From Pseudomonadota bacterium (GTDB lineage Bacteria; Myxococcota; Myxococcia; Myxococcales; Anaeromyxobacteraceae), in the NCBI GenBank assembly GCA_023419875.1, contig JAEZXM010000143.1:1-6406 (forward strand): a stretch of DNA of 6,406 bases. The letters are read 5' to 3'. The translations under genes and the position numbers were made by a program. The notes beneath the pieces were generated by a model. That model saw only the letters and a program-made list of their open reading frames with translations. It searched no databases and was not told the origin of the DNA. Shown here piece by piece: positions 5,756 to 6,406 of this stretch (position 1 is the first letter of the stretch; each line of letters opens with the position of its first letter).

Positions 5756-6406
5756 TCAGCCCTCCGGGGTCGGCTGCTCCGGCCCGCGCCTGAGCAGGCG
5801 CGCGACGAGCGCCAGCAGCCCGACCACGGCCGCCCCGAGCACGAGCCAGAAGGCGAGGCGCATGCCGCGGGAGGGCGCCGGGCCCCCCCAGGCCTCGGCG
5901 CTTCCCGCCGCGAGCGGCTCGAGCATCACCTCGCGCGCGGCCGCGGCGCGGAGCCGGGGCGCGAGCAGGGCGAGGTCGTACTGGGGAGCGGCGACGTCCG
6001 CCCCGTGGAGGAGCGCGAGCGCCGGGCCGGGGTGGAAGAACCGCAGCCGATAGGACGGAAGCAGGAGCCGCGCCGAGATCGCGAGCGGGGCGTTGTCGCC
6101 GTCGTTCACCGCGACCACGAGGCGCGCGCTCCGGATCCGCGGGAGCTCGAGCGAGAGCGGCGGCGCCGGTCGGTCGGGATCGGCGTGCGACCACGAGCCC
6201 GCGGCGAGGAGCTCCGGTCCTCGAGAGGCAGGGCCCTCGCGCTCCTCGTACACCCGCACCTCCCGCGAGAAGACGCGCACCGCGGTCTCGAGCACGAGCC
6301 GCGAGGCGGGCAGGGCGTGCTCCGGCGCCTCCAGCGGGTGGAGCGTGTACCCGTTCCCGGTGAACTCGTCGGGTGGGGCCGACTTCCCCGTCGGTGCCGC
6401 GAGCGG
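5756..6406 (-). CDS. Membrane-anchored extracytoplasmic protein, C-terminal part (DUF3999-like), 5' end cut by window edge
   Basis: The frame is open to the right edge, giving the last 216 residues; the true start lies beyond base 6406. Valine codons such as the GTG at 6295 are probably internal, because the reading continues sensibly upstream (TGNGYTLHPLEAP, visible residues 16-28). Most of the visible part looks like beta-strand-rich, non-cytoplasmic sequence with alternating hydrophobic and charged residues. A conserved-looking stretch reads VVAVNDGDNAPLAI, and further on APQYDLALLAPRL. One transmembrane helix follows near the end (visible residues 182-204), then the basic tail ARLLRRGPEQPTPEG. 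The D-N-x-P-L motif, the P-x-Y-D-L motif and the terminal helix resemble the end of DUF3999 proteins as I recall them. That family has no firmly assigned role. The call as a real gene is firmer than the family name. Confidence 0.68.
   Translation of the reverse strand, partial: PLAAPTGKSAPPDEFTGNGYTLHPLEAPEHALPASRLVLETAVRVFSREVRVYEEREGPASRGPELLAAGSWSHADPDRPAPPLSLELPRIRSARLVVAVNDGDNAPLAISARLLLPSYRLRFFHPGPALALLHGADVAAPQYDLALLAPRLRAAAAREVMLEPLAAGSAEAWGGPAPSRGMRLAFWLVLGAAVVGLLALVARLLRRGPEQPTPEG
5785..5802. terminator. GC-rich hairpin near convergent gene ends, possible bidirectional terminator
   Basis: CGCGCCTG (5785-5792) and CAGGCGCG (5795-5802) form a perfect 8-bp inverted repeat around AG; in practice the loop would open to 4 or more bases. 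It lies about 32 nt after the lipoprotein stop and inside the last codons of the opposing gene. There is no T-run on either side, so it is at best a pausing or transcript-end hairpin. Chance occurrence is possible at this GC content. Confidence 0.25.

Noticed and set aside
5688..6194. 168-codon minus-strand frame within the DUF3999-like gene
   Set aside because: It is an Arg/Ala/Pro-rich out-of-frame reading. The chosen frame has a membrane helix, balanced composition and G/C third positions.

Overview
This is a very GC-rich window (about 70% G+C by eye) whose genes use almost only G- or C-ending codons. Together with a long HAMP-array chemoreceptor and a small cysteine-rich lipoprotein, that suggests a Myxococcota / deltaproteobacterial chromosome, perhaps Anaeromyxobacter-like. 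The assignment is inferred from composition and gene style, not from a search. High G+C also produces very long open frames opposite the real genes; these are shadows and are left out.

Layout: (1) 1-2310, minus strand, is a nearly complete phosphoketolase (Xfp) whose C-terminus runs off the left edge. (2) 2311-2433 is a short gap with a candidate promoter and a strong Shine-Dalgarno site for xfp. (3) 2434-5046, minus strand, is a transmembrane methyl-accepting chemotaxis protein. A periplasmic helical sensor domain leads through TM2 into eight consecutive HAMP or HAMP-like units and then a complete kinase-control hairpin. (4) 5047-5377 is a divergent intergenic region with inverted repeats and, at its right end, a promoter and Shine-Dalgarno site for the next gene. 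(5) 5378-5752, plus strand, is a small acidic lipoprotein with six further cysteines. (6) 5756-6406, minus strand, is the C-terminal part of a membrane-anchored extracytoplasmic protein resembling the end of DUF3999 proteins. It faces the lipoprotein gene tail to tail with three bases between the stop codons.

The genes do not form an obvious single pathway. Xfp is central carbon metabolism (acetyl-phosphate from xylulose-5-P or fructose-6-P). The chemoreceptor is an orphan here, with no che genes in view. The last two are envelope proteins of unknown role. The most striking feature is the HAMP array. The conserved Asn that closes each unit's G-D-F...N motif recurs at alternating spacings of 45 and 46 residues through all eight units. 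This gives a di-HAMP period of exactly 91 residues (273 bp) with no net insertion or deletion. I found no mobile element, CRISPR array, tRNA or rRNA.
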